Assembly: GCA_034401135.1 (NCBI GenBank)
Contig: JAWZSP010000002.1
Span: 806,001 to 870,000, forward strand
From: Volutella citrinella
Lineage: Eukaryota > Ascomycota > Sordariomycetes > Hypocreales > Nectriaceae
DNA length: 64,000 bases
Direction of reading: 5' to 3'
Below are positions 1 to 10,661 of this stretch, in pieces; the first letter of the stretch is position 1; each line of letters begins with the position of its first letter. The notes under the pieces were generated by a model. The model made no database searches. It saw only the letters and a list, made by a program, of their open reading frames with translations, and was not told where the DNA came from. The translations under genes were made by a program, and so were the position numbers.

Positions 1-630
1 TCGAGCCTCGATGGGGAGTGCCGAGGAAGAGGACAGACTTGACCTGCGACAAGAGGTGGCCATATCTCAGTTCCCGGTCATGCGCCAAGCACATGCTCTG
101 TTTTACGAATTATCCATTAGCACCATAATCATTTGTCTCATGGTCGATGGCACTTACTTTCTTGAACACAATGCCACCCAAGCTGTGACAGATGAAAATG
201 ATGGGCCGCTGGACAGATCAATGATATGGCGGGGCAACATGGGAGTGCTATGCTCTCACCTGACCGGAATACATCCTCCTTGCACCAAGCAAACGCTCCA
301 GCAAGTCCCTTGAAACGTCTTCAATCTCCATAACGGCGTCGCCCAGCGTAGGTTTGGAGACGTATCCATATGTGAATACCCGCGCCTCCGGGATGGCAGC
401 CGGGAGGAAGTCGCGCAGCCACACCTTCTGGCCGCTTCTCCAAGTCTTGATGGGGTGACCGCCCAGGCCGTGGACGGCAACGATACTGTCAAGGCGTGAG
501 ATGAGTTGCTGAGGGCTTTTGATCTTGTGGTGGCCATGACGCACTCTAGGGAAGTTTTGACTGGGCCGTCTGGGTCAGGCCAAAGCTGCGTCAAGCCAGC
601 CATATTGGAGGACTTTTCTGTCGCATCCAT
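1..630 (-). CDS. DUF676-type serine hydrolase, 5' part of gene (continues past window start)
   Basis: The gene starts at the ATG at 630 and leaves the window at base 1. Four exons can be read: 545-630, 260-485, 158-208 and 1-97, with introns of 59, 51 and 60 bases whose GT/AG ends keep the frame. The product shows the beta-strand motif IVAVHGLGGHPIKTW, then FICHSLGGIVFKK (the nucleophile elbow GxSxG-like, C-H-S-L-G) and VLFLGTPHRGS. This is the usual order of the DUF676/PGAP1-like alpha/beta hydrolase domain. In filamentous fungi this domain is often the N-terminal effector of large NACHT or NB-ARC proteins with ankyrin, WD40 or TPR repeats. Whether that holds here cannot be seen, because the 3' part is missing. 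The catalytic Ser is present. The family call is firm; the full architecture is unknown. Confidence 0.8.
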
Positions 631-955
631 ATTGGCCTAAATGGTGGCGATAGCCGATCGCAGGGGGAAAAGTCGTACGCGGCAAGTTGATGATGAAGCG
701 GGGATGCCAATGGATGCCAAGTTGCCAATGCATGTCAGCGTGGCTGCGGGCCTGTGATAGGCCAGCCTCGCGTCAGCCGCATTGTTACGGTAAAAGCAAT
801 ACTGCATTATCGCAGGCCTGTATTCTCACATTGCTATCTTTGTACACCGTCTTGGAACGGGCCATGGCAAATGCCGCGCTATTAAGTCAACCTTGCGAAA
901 ACCGTAGCTCCCGACTCCAGTAAATCGTGCCCATCTATCCATTCAGACAAGACAT
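631..955. other. Intergenic stretch, no gene seen
   Basis: These 325 bases separate the head of the DUF676 gene from the tail of the 2OG-oxygenase gene. They should hold the promoter of the first and the 3' end of the second. No conserved ORF or RNA gene was recognised. Confidence 0.5.
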
Positions 956-3900
956 TTAGCCCCGAGTCAAGTCAATGGTCTCGCTTTCTCCAATTCGCTG
1001 TTTTCTCTTTTGCCCAGTCACCAGTTGCTGCGTATTGGCCTTGGACGCAGGTTTTTGATACCGATACATTGCCGACGAATCCCGGATCACTGGTTTCGGT
1101 GCCAAAAGCTTCTTCATGCTGAGGATATCTTTGTACTCCGTGCTCATGAGTGCCGTGATGCTCTTCTCGTCAAACGCCCGAAGCGAAGCCTCCACATCGT
1201 CTCGCCGCGATGTCCATTTCTCATGGTTCTGTTTGAAGTGAGAAAAGGTCTTGGTAACCACCAGTGTATGCGGGGATCCGACCCGCTCCGTCTGGTGGGA
1301 ACAATCCACACGATTGTTATCTAGTTGTTGATGCACGTGTTGGCGCCGCCCTTGGTTCATACGGAAGCGTGCCACTCTTTCGTCGGGGCTTGCGAGAAAG
1401 CGGTTGAGGCTCAGACAGTCGCCGCAGGGGCAACTCACCACAGGCCGCACTAGGCTGTCGTCAGGAACGGGCTCTTTGCCAACGGCGACGTTGACAAGCG
1501 CGCGGAGCATTGTGGAATAGAGCTTCCGGCAATGTGGCGAAGTGAGATGGGACTCGTTGGATGCTAGCACCGGGACTAGCTCTTGTAAGAAAGGAACCCA
1601 AAGATAATGGATCTGAAAAGATGACATGACACGTGTGGCTTCTGTGATCTTGGTGAAGAATGCCTCCACCAATTCTCCTGACTGACTGGATAGTCTCGTC
1701 AAAACAAGGAAAAAATCCATGAGTCCGTTCGAAGGGAGAGTCCCACGGGGTCTGGCGCTAGTTGTTGAACCGGTGTAGGCTCTTTTCGCCGCTTTCGCTT
1801 GGGCATAGTTCCACGATCTGTCATTGTGCAAGGCAGAAAAGTCGGTTCGATCAATCAAGGCTTTTGCCAAGTCTTGCAAATGTGCCTCCCATGCCTCTCT
1901 TGCAATGTGATCAGTTTCGATCTTCCTAGAAAGCTCGGCTAGGAACCCAAAGGTAAATGCCGTTGCTTGATGACTTTCTTTGACTTTGGGTAAGATGCTA
2001 TAGGCAAATTTAGCAACTGTCCGGGGTGCAGGGCGAACGTAATGCATACTGTTGGGTAAAGAAGATACTGTCAGCCTGTGAGTTGGAGGTCACACGCGCC
2101 ATGATCACACCATCATTGGCATCTAGGTCTTGAACAGAACAAGTATCCACAGCCAGGCGGAGCTGCTCGCCAGCCCATTCTCTGATGTACTCGGGCGTTG
2201 CTTTTACACCAGAGTCTGTCTGCCGAGCAGTGTTGTGAGCGAGGGGGAGAAGCGCCGTTACCCGTGTGGCAAAATGTGGGTATGCAGAAACCGCCTTAGA
2301 AAGCCTGTCCACCATTAGCACTCATCATGGTCTATCAAAGGCTGACGCACCCGCTCCGGAACTTTTCGAAGGTCTCTCTGCTGGTGCTGCCCGTGTCAAG
2401 TAACTCCACCATCTCGTGGAAGAAAGTGATGGACAGTGACCCGCCATGCTGCGTGGCGATGGCCTCGAATTCCTTTCCGAGACCATGGCGCACTGCTACA
2501 GTGAGAGCATTGGCGGCAACCTCCTCGCCCAAGGGATGTGTGTAAGCATAGCGCGTGCCAGGTGAGGTCTGACGAAATGCTCGGCCACAGAGCGTCATGA
2601 ACGTGGTTAGGTGGTGGCTCTTGGCATGCGGCAATAGGCACTTCTTGGTGAAATAGGCGAGCTGGGCACCAAGATAGTCCGTCGCGTAATTGCTGTAATC
2701 TGGCTCGATGTCAAAGAAGTCAGCCATTTCGCGGCGCGGTACTATGACAACTACCTGGAAAAACATCTTAGAAGTCGGCGGTCAAGAAGGACGGATAGAC
2801 TTACTCCCACGCGATACCAGTGCGTTGCCGTTGGTCCCTTTCCTACCGATCAGCACATCACTCAAAGGGCGGAACGAATCGGGGGAAATCCGCCACAATA
2901 CGCACCGAGTTGCCCATATAACCTTCGTACTCATTTTCATCTGGGTCCATGTCCCCGAAAACGTGGGAATTGAGCAGATCGTCATCCTCAATCGGCAGGT
3001 TTTTGGCCACTTGGTTGCCTTGCAGGTCAACCAGCGTCATGATCTTCAATGAGCTTTCTAGAACCTCTTCAATGTGATGAGGTCCTTCCTCATCATCGCC
3101 ATCATCTCCATATCCATACTCGTCTTCGTCGTCGTCTTCGTCATGGCACAGGTCATTACCATAGCGATCGTATACGCCATATTTGGGCCTGTCGTCATAA
3201 GGATCGCCGTTGAAGTCGCAGCTTCCCATTTCCATCTTTTCCAGTAGGCCAAGAAAGAGATCAACTTCCAAGTTCGCCGTTGCTTCTCGGAGGGCCTGCA
3301 CACGAGCGAGGTCTACTGTCTTCAAGGCAGGCAGAGAGATGCTGGCTTCCGTGTACTCATGGTCCAAGACATGGTGGAGAACATGCCCTGCGCGCTCACT
3401 GGCTGTAGCGGTTGCCGTTAACCAACGAGTCAGGGAGTGATGGAGGTCTTCGATGAGATCGGGCTGGAGACCAGCAGACGGGGGTGCACAGGGTGTCTCG
3501 CCAGCGTGGTCAATGGCGAGGTTGTAGGTGAGTACCCAACGGTATCCTGATACGACTGGAAGAACCTCGTGCGTTGTGTCCGAATACCAACAAGCAAAGC
3601 CCTGTGGGGTTTTTGACGTCCGGAATAGCTTCTGCAGGCCGTTGTGCTTGACAACAACGTCGCCGCCCTCGTGAGGAGACGGCAGGCTGATAACGAGGGT
3701 CCCGAACATATGGGGAATCCTCTCAGTGCTACCGACGCATAAATTAGCGAGAGCACAGAAATCAGTGGTATCTTACAACGACCTACTCAGTGTGGGCCTT
3801 GAACATGGCGCCCTTTTCATATATAAGCATCTTGTAGATCTCCGCTTTGATGTTGGCGTCTATGCCCAGGTCGCGCCGGACAAGGTCACAGAGACCTCTC

Positions 3901-4280
3901 ACAAAGCCCGGCCACATGGGATTGCGCATGTCAAATTGGCTTGCATCCAGCTCCCAGGTGTTTCGTACAGTCGTATCGATAATGGTGCTGCTTCCCTTGC
4001 CATAGGGGGCCTGTCGAGACTGAGCTATGAGCCCTCGTGCTTGATCCTCGACGAGTGGCATCGTGACTTGGCCGACACCATGGACAAACAGATCGGCAGG
4101 CGGAGGGTTGGCTAGCCCCTGGAAGGCAGCAAATGATCCCGGAGTCTCAATATTCAAGAGACTTTTTTTTAGGGCCCGTTTCAGCTTGTATGGCGGCGTG
4201 GCGGTGGTTGATCCATCGTTACGCGGTGATTGGGCGCCCGATGCGCCAGTGGAGAGCGACTTGCCAGGAGTAGATTCCAT
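956..4280 (-). CDS. 2OG-Fe(II) dioxygenase (prolyl-4-hydroxylase fold) family protein, reading frame disturbed
   Basis: Proposed exons are 3787-4280, 2805-3728, 2351-2754, 2096-2304 and 956-2016. The first three introns (58, 50 and 46 bases) are well supported; the last (2017-2095) is tentative. Joining exon 1 to exon 2 restores the metal-binding HTD (His163, Asp165) followed by IPHMFGTLVISLPS, GGDVVVKHNG and HEVLPVVSGYRWVLTYNLA. This is the double-stranded beta-helix of a fungal 2OG-Fe(II) oxygenase family with a long C-terminal extension. An acidic stretch rich in Asp and Glu lies at about 3070-3150. Between 2805 and 2860 the frame breaks twice: the conserved FVPPFE is followed by a stop in its frame, continues one frame over as DVLIGRKG, and then as HWYRVG in the third frame. 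No intron of normal size repairs this. The gene may be a young pseudogene, or the sequence may carry two indel errors. Substrate unknown. Confidence 0.65.
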
Positions 4281-4745
4281 GATCGAGGAGCCAGCGGCAA
4301 GTGATCAACTCCAATGACCTGTTGCAGTTTTTGAGATGATGATGGATGGCGAGGCTGTTCAGTTTCTTGTCCTAGCGCGTTTGTTCGTGTCGCGTTCACA
4401 ACATACTGTGAGTGGCACCCCACAAAAGCAAATACATCGAGTGTTGTGTTAGAAATCAACCCCCTCATACTAAATATCAACCCCGTCTGTGGCTGGAGCC
4501 CCCTCGCCGCCACATGCCAGGTGGAGGTGCTGCCGTGAATGACGTAGACCTCCCAAGATGTTTTACGTCAAAACGAACATGAAAGCTCTCAAGTGAGGGT
4601 CCGGAGGATCAGCCCTCCATCAGCCGACCGGCGATGAATCCGAATCGGGCATATTCCGGCACGTGATTATCCGCTGACTGCAGAAGACGATCCACGGACC
4701 TCGGAACCGTAGACAGATTTCACCATCAGCATCTCATACACAAAC
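4281..4745. promoter_or_regulatory. Divergent intergenic region
   Basis: These 465 bases lie between the divergent starts of the 2OG-oxygenase gene (-) and the dehydratase gene (+), so both promoters must be here. No specific motif was recognised. Confidence 0.5.
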
Positions 4746-5488
4746 ATGGCCCTCGCGTCCGGTTATCTCGCCATCTACAATGCAGTATCTCTCTCACTAT
4801 GGGCCTATCTGGCCTTTCGCGCCTTGACTCTCGCCCCCAAGCTCATCGCGCAAGATCGCCTGCATGACCTCTACGACGAGCTCCTACTCCCCTATCTCGC
4901 CGGCACTCAGTCGCTTGCAGCGGTCGAGGTCATCCATGCAGCCACAGGACTCGTGAGGGCCTCTCCTGCTACCACTGCCATCCAAGTAATCGGGAAAAAT
5001 CTCGTCGTTTGGACAGTCATGGTGCAGTTCCCCGAGATCATCCAGGGTTCAGATGGACAAGGTGCTGCGGGCAAATGGGGCTTCATTGGCTGCCTCACCT
5101 TTTGGGGGCTCTCAGAAATTGTGAGATACGGGTACTTTACGGTCCTTTTGACTACTGGGGATACCCCTTCCTGGCTGAAATGGCTCAGGTATGTCTACTA
5201 ACCCGGGGGTCGTCAGTTGCCATGCTAATACCCAAGACAGATACAGCGCCTTCATCCTGCTGTACCCGCCAGGCCTATCTAGCGAGGCATCTTTAGTGTA
5301 TCTCGCATTGACAAGGGCTGAGAATGTCAGCCTTCCTTACCGAGTCTATCTGACGGCAGGGCTGCTGAGTTACATTCCAGGTTAGACCATTAAACTCCCA
5401 ATCACAACATGGCTGACCAAGATTGCTAGCAAGCTACATCATGTACACATACATGCTGTCCCAGAGGCGTCGAGTCTTGAAGGCCTGA
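4746..5488 (+). CDS. phs1: Very-long-chain (3R)-3-hydroxyacyl-CoA dehydratase (PTPLA/PHS1 family)
   Basis: Exons are 4746-5188, 5241-5380 and 5430-5488 with introns of 52 and 49 bases, giving 213 residues, the usual size for this family. The enzyme removes water from 3-hydroxyacyl-CoA in the third step of very-long-chain fatty acid elongation in the ER membrane. The sequence is a chain of hydrophobic segments and contains the family signature SEIVRYGYF near residue 130, then WLRYSAF, LLYPPGLSSE and VSLPYRVYL. It ends in a basic tail, SQRRRVLKA, as expected for a cytosolic ER-retention end. The start is the first ATG, followed at once by the first membrane segment. It is a housekeeping gene with no evident link to its neighbours. 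Confidence 0.93.
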
Positions 5489-5724
5489 AGGGTCTAGTCA
5501 CTCTACCTGTCCCTTGGCCCAAGCTCCTACTCAAGCCTATAGCACGAGAGGAGAGAGAGGTGATGAGGCGATATGGCAAGGCGTTCAGTGATGGAAGTCG
5601 CGGACTTGGGTAGGCTCAATAGTTGTATTCATAAAGGATTAAAGAAATATCGTGGACTGGCCCAACGAGGCTGAAAAAAAAGGATCGGGAGTCGTCTGGT
5701 ATTCCCCAAGCCCAATCTGCCACA

Positions 5725-7035
5725 TTAGAAAGGCAACATGCAGTATATCGGCGCCCACCTTGGCCTTGGGTGAACAAATGGCGAGCCGATTGCTTTGTGC
5801 CATGCCCGACAAGTATTTCCAGGAGGGATGCCTTGAGATGCTGCACGTCGACAGGCAGCCCGGGCTCCTCCTATTGAAGCCCGTATGTTGGTGTTCTGCT
5901 TCCACGTCTGATCATCAGGCGTCCTGCAGGTACCAAGCGAATAGTACGTAGTAGCAACCACTTTCCAGCATGTCGACACGCTAAGTGCTTGTTGAAACGT
6001 GATGTGCAAGTCTGTAAAGCACATGGCGCAGGAAAGGAGCTGGTCACAGCCGGACGAGATTTGGCCGCTCATCTGAAAAGCGATTTCCAGCCCCATATGA
6101 TAGCAGACAGGGATGTCCAAACTGCGCAAGAGATTCTCCATGTTGTTTCTGTTGATGAATGGTGGGCTATCGACTTCATGCGTGCGGATTACAAAAAGCT
6201 GACCGTTGATTATTCTGGCCGCAGACGTATGCTTGAATCGCCATTTTGGTCGCGCAACCTGAGCCATTGGGGGGTTTTTGGATTGGCCTCGCCGGAATGA
6301 ACAAGTGAATCCCCGAATATCATCAGCGTTGACGGGCATTTCGCGGGGTTTTGCGGGGATTTGTTGCCGTCTCAGGGGGGCGCCAAGGGGCAAATGAAAT
6401 CCAAAGTGAGAAATTGGGAAATCGACCAGCTTGTCGAACTCAAAGTTGTACTCCAAAGTCGAAATGTCGACGCCATGTGACGAACCAAATAGATGCCGGT
6501 TCATGACAGAGTGTGCGTGAGAAAAGGGAATAGCCGGCCAGCGACGGCTATGGCATTTCCAGACAGTATCTCCGTATGGCATGTTATATTCATACTGGAA
6601 ATTTCCATCATACAGAAAGATTGGACCACATGGTAGCTTGTACTGATGATCGGAGGAAACGTCTCGAAATGCGGAACCTGGCTTCGCTCGGCATCCCAGA
6701 TGGACGATGCGTTGCAGTGTCAGGGGACAGACACAATTCAGCCGATAGATTTTGACGCAGTCGAAGCAAACCTCCCATCTTGGATCATCACGAGCAAAGG
6801 CGGATAGCAGGCTCCAGCGATCTGGTACCTTGATAAACGGAAGTTTACCGCCGGTGCTGAGGATGGCAAAAAGAAATCTGGCAGACAGGGCTAGGGATGC
6901 GACTTCGCCGTTTGTCAAGAAATCTGAGATGCCGTAGATGATTTCGAGGGGGCATGTTGCAAGAGAAGCACAAGTGACATGTTGCGGCTCGGGGGAGGGT
7001 GTGTCGCATGCGGCCCCTGGTGTCGGTGTCGACAT
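5725..7035 (-). CDS. F-box protein
   Basis: A single-exon gene of 436 residues. Near residue 28 it has a typical fungal F-box, CPLEIIYGISDFL, followed by LALSARFLFAIL. F-box proteins recruit substrates to SCF ubiquitin ligases through Skp1. The region after the F-box has paired cysteines (VCFDCVK, NCVCPL) and the pattern common to a large expanded fungal F-box family: a Trp-rich middle part, then CFTDLHITFQ and WKVVATTYYSLGTCRTPDD. The last 50 residues are rich in Arg, Ala and Pro and fit the family less well, so the true end could be earlier if there is an unseen 3' intron. Substrate unknown. Confidence 0.75.
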   Translation of the reverse strand: MSTPTPGAACDTPSPEPQHVTCASLATCPLEIIYGISDFLTNGEVASLALSARFLFAILSTGGKLPFIKVPDRWSLLSAFARDDPRWEVCFDCVKIYRLNCVCPLTLQRIVHLGCRAKPGSAFRDVSSDHQYKLPCGPIFLYDGNFQYEYNMPYGDTVWKCHSRRWPAIPFSHAHSVMNRHLFGSSHGVDISTLEYNFEFDKLVDFPISHFGFHLPLGAPLRRQQIPAKPREMPVNADDIRGFTCSFRRGQSKNPPMAQVARPKWRFKHTSAARIINGQLFVIRTHEVDSPPFINRNNMENLLRSLDIPVCYHMGLEIAFQMSGQISSGCDQLLSCAMCFTDLHITFQQALSVSTCWKVVATTYYSLGTCRTPDDQTWKQNTNIRASIGGARAACRRAASQGIPPGNTCRAWHKAIGSPFVHPRPRWAPIYCMLPF

Positions 7036-7429
7036 CTCGGGGTCTGTGCAAGTCGACGACGCGGTGGGTGCTTTCCTACTTCAATCAGCAAGAGATATTC
7101 CGTGAGAGAGTGGAGGGAGATTAAATAACAGAAAAACATTTTCGATGGTTTACCATAATAAATTGCTCTGCTCGGCAAGGTTTTGTGCAAAGAGTTAAAA
7201 AGATGCAGCCGACTTTGAGGCCACGATTCACAAGGGTGCATAGTTATCATCAAGGTGCCAAAGTTATTTCCAATCCAACTCCAATGTCTTAAAATAGATG
7301 CGCACGAATCCAAGAAGTCGGCCGTAAAGCTAATGTGGATATTCTCTACTCTTTCCGAAGTTGAAAGCTGTCCTCCGCTCTGGACCCCCCACCGACAGCA
7401 ATGTGAATCCTGAAATTCCCACGAATTCG
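7036..7429. other. Intergenic stretch, no gene seen
   Basis: This stretch lies upstream of the F-box gene and downstream of the membrane-protein gene. Only short overlapping ORFs are present and none resembles a known family. Confidence 0.5.
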
Positions 7430-7861
7430 TCAACCCACAATTTGTGGTTTATTTGGAGAAGGCGCATATGCTGGAGGTGGGTTTTCAAGCCCATCGAGCT
7501 CATAATCAGCGTCGGCATCCCTGCGACGGGCTCCATACGGCACCCTGCGAAATCGCCTCCGCTCTTCCATCCGTGCCGCCCATACCTCTGACTCCCGTGC
7601 GCGCCGACGTTTGCGATACCATAAGAAAAGGCCAAGGAGTATAAAGAATCCGCCGACGGCTAGGATTGGGACTCCAATGATGACAAAGGGAGATCGCATG
7701 TCTTCGTAGAGGTCCCTACGGCTGAGGCTGGCGACGGGGAATGTGCATGTGGCTGGCTCATACTGGCACTCGAGCGATAGGTGGTCCGAATTGCCGTGTG
7801 TGTTTTGTGGTCCAGTTAGGGTCTTTTCGTCATCGAGATTCGATTGAAAGCCTGGGGCCAT
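7430..7861 (-). CDS. Small single-pass membrane protein with PPAY motif
   Basis: 143 residues, no intron. The first 55 residues are polar and lack a clear signal peptide. A single hydrophobic segment follows (FVIIGVPILAVGGFFILLG), then a strongly basic juxtamembrane stretch (WYRKRRRARE), so the C-terminus should face the cytosol. The tail has acidic residues and NPPPAYAPSPNKPQ. PPAY matches the PPxY motif bound by WW domains of Rsp5/Nedd4-type ubiquitin ligases. This layout occurs in many fungal plasma-membrane proteins of unknown role and in ubiquitin-ligase adaptors. I do not recognise the family. An upstream exon with a signal peptide cannot be excluded. Confidence 0.6.
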   Translation of the reverse strand: MAPGFQSNLDDEKTLTGPQNTHGNSDHLSLECQYEPATCTFPVASLSRRDLYEDMRSPFVIIGVPILAVGGFFILLGLFLWYRKRRRARESEVWAARMEERRRFRRVPYGARRRDADADYELDGLENPPPAYAPSPNKPQIVG

Positions 7862-8451
7862 TGTTGACGAGGGGAGGTGTTGTCGCTGCCGTGGTTGAGT
7901 CGGAGACAGCCAAGGCCGTTTTTGAGAGCGTTAGGTATTATATAAATTGAAGAAACACCGTTTCTGTATTTTAAAAGTTGAAGGACTCCTGTCCGCAAAC
8001 GCTGTATCACCGACGACTCTCGGAATGATTGTTGCCCCATGCCTCATGCAGACAGGCGGCGTAGATGCGTTACGATCTGCTCAGCCCCCTTGGGCAAGCA
8101 ACGTCAAGCTCAATGCAGAAAGACCCGGGCTCACGTGGCTATAGTTTGGACTGATCAACTTTCTTCAATACGCGAAAACCAATGCGAGCCTGCCAAGAGT
8201 CTAGGCCCCAGCTTCACCAGGTAGTTGGCTGCGCCACGATAGGCGACAGGGATCGCGCCCAGTTATGCTTGTTATTTGAATACAGCTGCTCAATTGGGAA
8301 TATTTATTTATTTATCCCGCTATATTGCTGCTACACTTCCAGAATGAGGCCCTGTCGGGAGGCGGTCCGACCAGCAGGTAAATGAAGCCATTGCACCCCT
8401 GCCCTTATATACCGCCTGCAGACCGGAGGCCTCCTGTGGCTGAGACATTGA
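7862..8451. other. Intergenic stretch, no gene seen
   Basis: 590 bases between the start of the PPAY membrane-protein gene and the end of the GMC oxidoreductase gene. It includes an AT-rich patch near 8300-8335. No gene recognised. Confidence 0.5.
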
Positions 8452-10661
8452 CTACGCAGCATGACACTTGGCACCAGACTTGCAGCTTCCTCTCCTGATG
8501 ACCTCGAATGCCTTCTGGCTAATGACAAAGGTCGGCGCAACAGGAAACCCGCCCGGCGTGCGAGGGAAAACGGACGCGTCGACGACCCGGAGCGACTCGA
8601 CGCCGTTGACCCGGAACTCGGAATCGACACAGTAGTCGCGGTGGCCCCGGGGCCCCATGCGGCACGTCGAGGTGGCATGGTGACTGAAGCTCTCGTCCAT
8701 GATGGACTGCCTGACGGACCTGTCCTGGTACGGCTTGACAACATCAAAGGGCGCGTAGGGCTCGCCCGTCTGGGCAAAGACGCCGAGCACCAGCCGGATA
8801 CCCTCCTCGATGGCCTGCAGATCGCGGTCGCCCTGCTGCTGGAAGAAATTGAAGTTGATGTCGGGCACGTCGCGGGGGTCGCTGGATCGGAGCGTCACTG
8901 TGCCGGCCTGGTTGCCCGTCTGCATCTTGACGACGGACCAGAACCAGGTGGTGGGCGGGACCCGCGCGGTAGAGTAGCCGGGGTAGTATCCCCGGAACTC
9001 GCCGCCAGCGGCTCCAAACAGGAGCAGGTCCGTGTCGTTGTTCTCGCTGACGCTGGTGCGGTAGAGGAGGCCCAGAGGAGCACCTCCCTCGCCGTACCGT
9101 CCAGTGTGGGACGTCTGCCATTCCTGGAGGCAAGTGTCATTGTCCGCCAGAGTAAATGCGCATGGAGCAAGCGGGCCATTCTCCCACGGCGTCGCGGCTC
9201 GGACAGTGACGCCGCCTTCGTAGTTGTCCTGTAAGAAGTTGCCCTATTGGATGTCAGCCATGGTGTTCAAATTTGTGGCAGGTCATTCATACAACAGCAG
9301 GGAGATCCACCACAACAGGGATACCCAACTTCTCCAACTCCTCGCGAGGCCCAATTCCGCTAAGCTTGAGGATCTGGGGCGTGTTGAAAGCACCACCAGC
9401 AACAATCACTTCCTTTGACGCCGTGGCAGTCATCAGCTCTCCGGATTCCTCCTCTCCAGCCCTCTCATCAGCCCGGTACAGCCCCTCGCCCTTCAGGAAC
9501 TCGACTCCAGTAGCGCGGGGCTTGCCTCGGCGGCCTTTCTCAAACAGGATGCGTGTGGCCAGAGAGTGCGTGCTGATGGTAAGTGGAAATCGCGCATTGC
9601 CGTTCGGGTGTCTGGCGTTGGCCGTGTTGACGACATAGTCACGCGAGCCGCTTCGCTCACGCTCCGAGTTGATGTGCAGAGGGAGTTGGTACAGTCCGTT
9701 GCGGTATCGCCCAGGATCGATACCATTCAGGTCTCGCTGCATCAGATGCTCAATCTGCTCAGGGCCCGTCACATCGATCCCTTCGGTCTGGTGGAAGGCG
9801 TGCTGCAGGACCTGGACAACACCGGGCCGGCCGCTGACGTACGAAATATTGTTGCGGTTGCTCTGTCGACAATCAGTAAGCCTCCAAGCAGCCTTTGCTA
9901 ACTGAGAAGCACATACAGAGATGAAACCATCGAAGCCGTGGCCGGGGGTGCCTTGCGGCATATAGGTACAGTTCTCCAGCTGCATGTAGTAGTTGCGCAT
10001 GTTTTGGGCCTCCCATGACCGATCACCGGTGAGTTCGGCCATGTAGTCCCAGTCGGCATCGGGAGGTAGTGCAAAGCTCATGGCATTGAGCTGGCCAGAG
10101 CCGCCCAGTGTTGCACCGCGCGGGTAGAGAATACCGAGGCTAGCCCAGTCAGTGGAAAGCGCAGAACAAGGAGTCTTATGGACTCACGGCTCGGCTCCCT
10201 CCGGAGGGCCAATGCCATACCAAAGGGTTCCGTTGGGTAGCTTGTAGGTGTACTTGGAGTCGCGGTAGGCTTGTGTTTCGTTCTGGTAGTGGTTGACGTA
10301 GAACTTCCATGACATGGCTTCGTGTTCAGCGGCCACGTTGGCCCTGGATGGCGTTAGGAGAATTGCTGAGAGGGGGGGGGGGGGGGGGGTTGTATTCACA
10401 CGGCAGGAATCCGCTGGACCAGTTCGTCGCCGTGATCTCCGCCGGCCTCCAAGAGTAAGACTTTATGTCCGTCTCGAGCCAAGTTAGCCCTATTCCCGTC
10501 ATTAGGTTTCTAAAAGTGACTGCTGAATGGGGTTGCATCTCGTACGCAAGTGTACCACCACCAGGACCTGAACCAATCACAATATATTCATACTCGGACG
10601 AGCCCTTGGCCGAGCAGACAGCCGCAAGGTTTCCCAAGACTGCGAGATTCCGAAACTTCAT
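8452..10661 (-). CDS. Secreted GMC family FAD oxidoreductase
   Basis: Six exons: 10546-10661, 10400-10489, 10188-10343, 9917-10139, 9293-9862 and 8452-9243. The introns are 48-56 bases and give 648 residues. The protein starts with a signal peptide ending near Ala18, followed by the FAD-binding IVIGSGPGGG (glycines 30, 32 and 35) and KVLLLEAGGD. GMC signature 1 is GGSGQLNAM, signature 2 is AGGAFNTPQILKLSGIGP, and the catalytic region near the C-terminus reads SHHATSTCRMG and PRTPGGFPVAPTFV, with the active-site His. GMC enzymes oxidise alcohols, sugars or aromatic alcohols with FAD and often release hydrogen peroxide outside the cell. Substrate unknown. The third exon is preceded by an intron carrying an 18-base C run (transcript strand). 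The gene is divergent from the aspartate aminotransferase gene. Confidence 0.9.
10372..10389. repeat. Poly-G run of 18 (intronic)
   Basis: Eighteen consecutive G on the plus strand, inside the second intron (10344-10399) of the GMC gene, hence C18 in the transcript, between the donor and the branch region. Homopolymers of this length are prone to slippage and to sequencing error, but the tract does not touch the coding frame. Confidence 0.9.

Noticed and set aside
158..208. Apparent one-base deletion at the nucleophile motif of the DUF676 gene
   Set aside because: A careful re-read across the 180/181 line break restores CHSLGGIVFKK in frame; the gap was a transcription slip on my part.
8461..9234. 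Long plus-strand ORF of 257 codons
   Set aside because: It lies antisense to the last GMC exon, whose protein has clear family motifs; the plus-strand translation has none.
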